A DNA stretch of 6,216 bases from a bacterium (GTDB lineage Bacteria; UBP15; UBA6099; DSWB01), in assembly GCA_020061125.1 (NCBI GenBank), contig JAGUYV010000166.1, positions 1 to 6,216 of the forward strand, given 5' to 3'. The position numbers and the translations under genes are program-made. Shown in pieces: positions 5,955 to 6,216 of the stretch (within the stretch, counting starts at the first letter, position 1; the number at the start of each line of letters is the position of its first letter). The notes beneath the pieces are model-generated. The model made no database searches, had not been told where the DNA came from, and was given only the letters and a program-made list of their open reading frames with translations.

Positions 5955-5983
5955 GCGCCGCATGGCACGGGTCAGCGCGGCGC
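5955..5983 (-). other. GC-rich inverted repeat over the stop codon of the rightmost gene
   Basis: GCGCCGC at 5955-5961 and GCGGCGC at 5977-5983 are perfect 7-nt inverted repeats around a 15-nt loop that contains the TGA stop (5974-5972). The sequence after the stem on the minus strand is A-rich, not U-rich, so it does not look like a standard intrinsic terminator. It may be an RNA 3'-end stabiliser, or chance in GC-rich DNA. Confidence 0.3.
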
Positions 5984-6216
5984 CTGGCTCATCGGCCCCA
6001 TGTAGTCCCGTTTGAAATTCCACGGTTCCTTGGGGTAGATGGCGCCTGTCTGCCGCAGCCGGGGCTTGAACCCGCCGGAGGGGGCAGGCCACTCTTCGCG
6101 CAGCGGCGCGGCCACCCGCGACACGATGCCGTAGCAGATGACCAGCACCTCGGCGTCGATGTTCCAGTTGATGCCGACCTGGTCGGACTCGCTCAAGGAT
6201 CTCTCGATGAAACGCA
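5972..6216 (-). CDS. Unrecognised protein, C-terminal 80 residues only (runs off the right edge)
   Basis: The frame is open from the window edge to TGA at 5974-5972, encoding RFIERSLSESDQVGINWNID and on to MGPMSQAPR. The first part (DQVGINWNIDAEVLVICYGIVSRVA) alternates hydrophobic and polar residues like the last strands or helix of a globular domain. The final 45 residues are rich in Pro, Arg, Gly and Trp and look like an extended tail. No membrane segment, catalytic motif or known signature is visible. The TTG codon at 6196 could be read as a start, but it has no convincing Shine-Dalgarno and the frame stays open past it, so I treat the gene as truncated by the window. A link to motility cannot be judged from this piece. 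The gap to the next gene is 141 nt. Confidence 0.6.
   Translation of the reverse strand, partial: RFIERSLSESDQVGINWNIDAEVLVICYGIVSRVAAPLREEWPAPSGGFKPRLRQTGAIYPKEPWNFKRDYMGPMSQAPR

Overview
The window is a minus-strand flagellar basal-body operon from a GC-rich Gram-negative bacterium. Read in the direction of transcription (descending coordinates), the order is flgB, flgC, fliE, fliF, fliG, fliH, then the first third or so of fliI, which runs off the left edge. Gene order, the long glycine-zipper FliH, the style of FliG and the GC-rich coding DNA fit a Deltaproteobacterium/Desulfobacterota, perhaps Desulfovibrio-like. That placement rests on general resemblance only; no marker gene is present.

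Layout from right to left. At 5972-6216 lies the C-terminal 80 residues of an unrecognised protein. Next come a 140-nt gap with a perfect -10 hexamer and a short possible leader ORF, and then a 144-residue helical, hydrophilic protein of unknown function (5396-5830). Its 3' end can form a hairpin followed by U-rich sequence. A 111-nt AT-rich island (5285-5395, about 29% G+C by hand count) carries a strong housekeeping-type promoter (TTGACA, 17 nt, TAGATT) reading into flgB, which starts with GTG behind a good Shine-Dalgarno. From there to the left edge the genes are closely spaced (6 to 83 nt apart, no overlaps) and no intrinsic terminator was seen, which fits one transcript. The largest spacer, fliG-fliH, and the fliE-fliF spacer both contain small inverted repeats.

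Together the genes make the base of the flagellum. FlgB and FlgC are proximal rod proteins, FliE joins the rod to the MS ring, FliF is the MS ring, and FliG is the rotor protein that generates torque. FliH and FliI are the export-ATPase regulator and the ATPase. Everything here is conventional at the gene level; I found no evidence of an undescribed system. The points that most deserve a second look are the unknown gene before flgB, the promoter type, the FliH hendecad and glycine-zipper region, and the two structured spacers. No tRNA, rRNA, CRISPR array or insertion sequence was seen.
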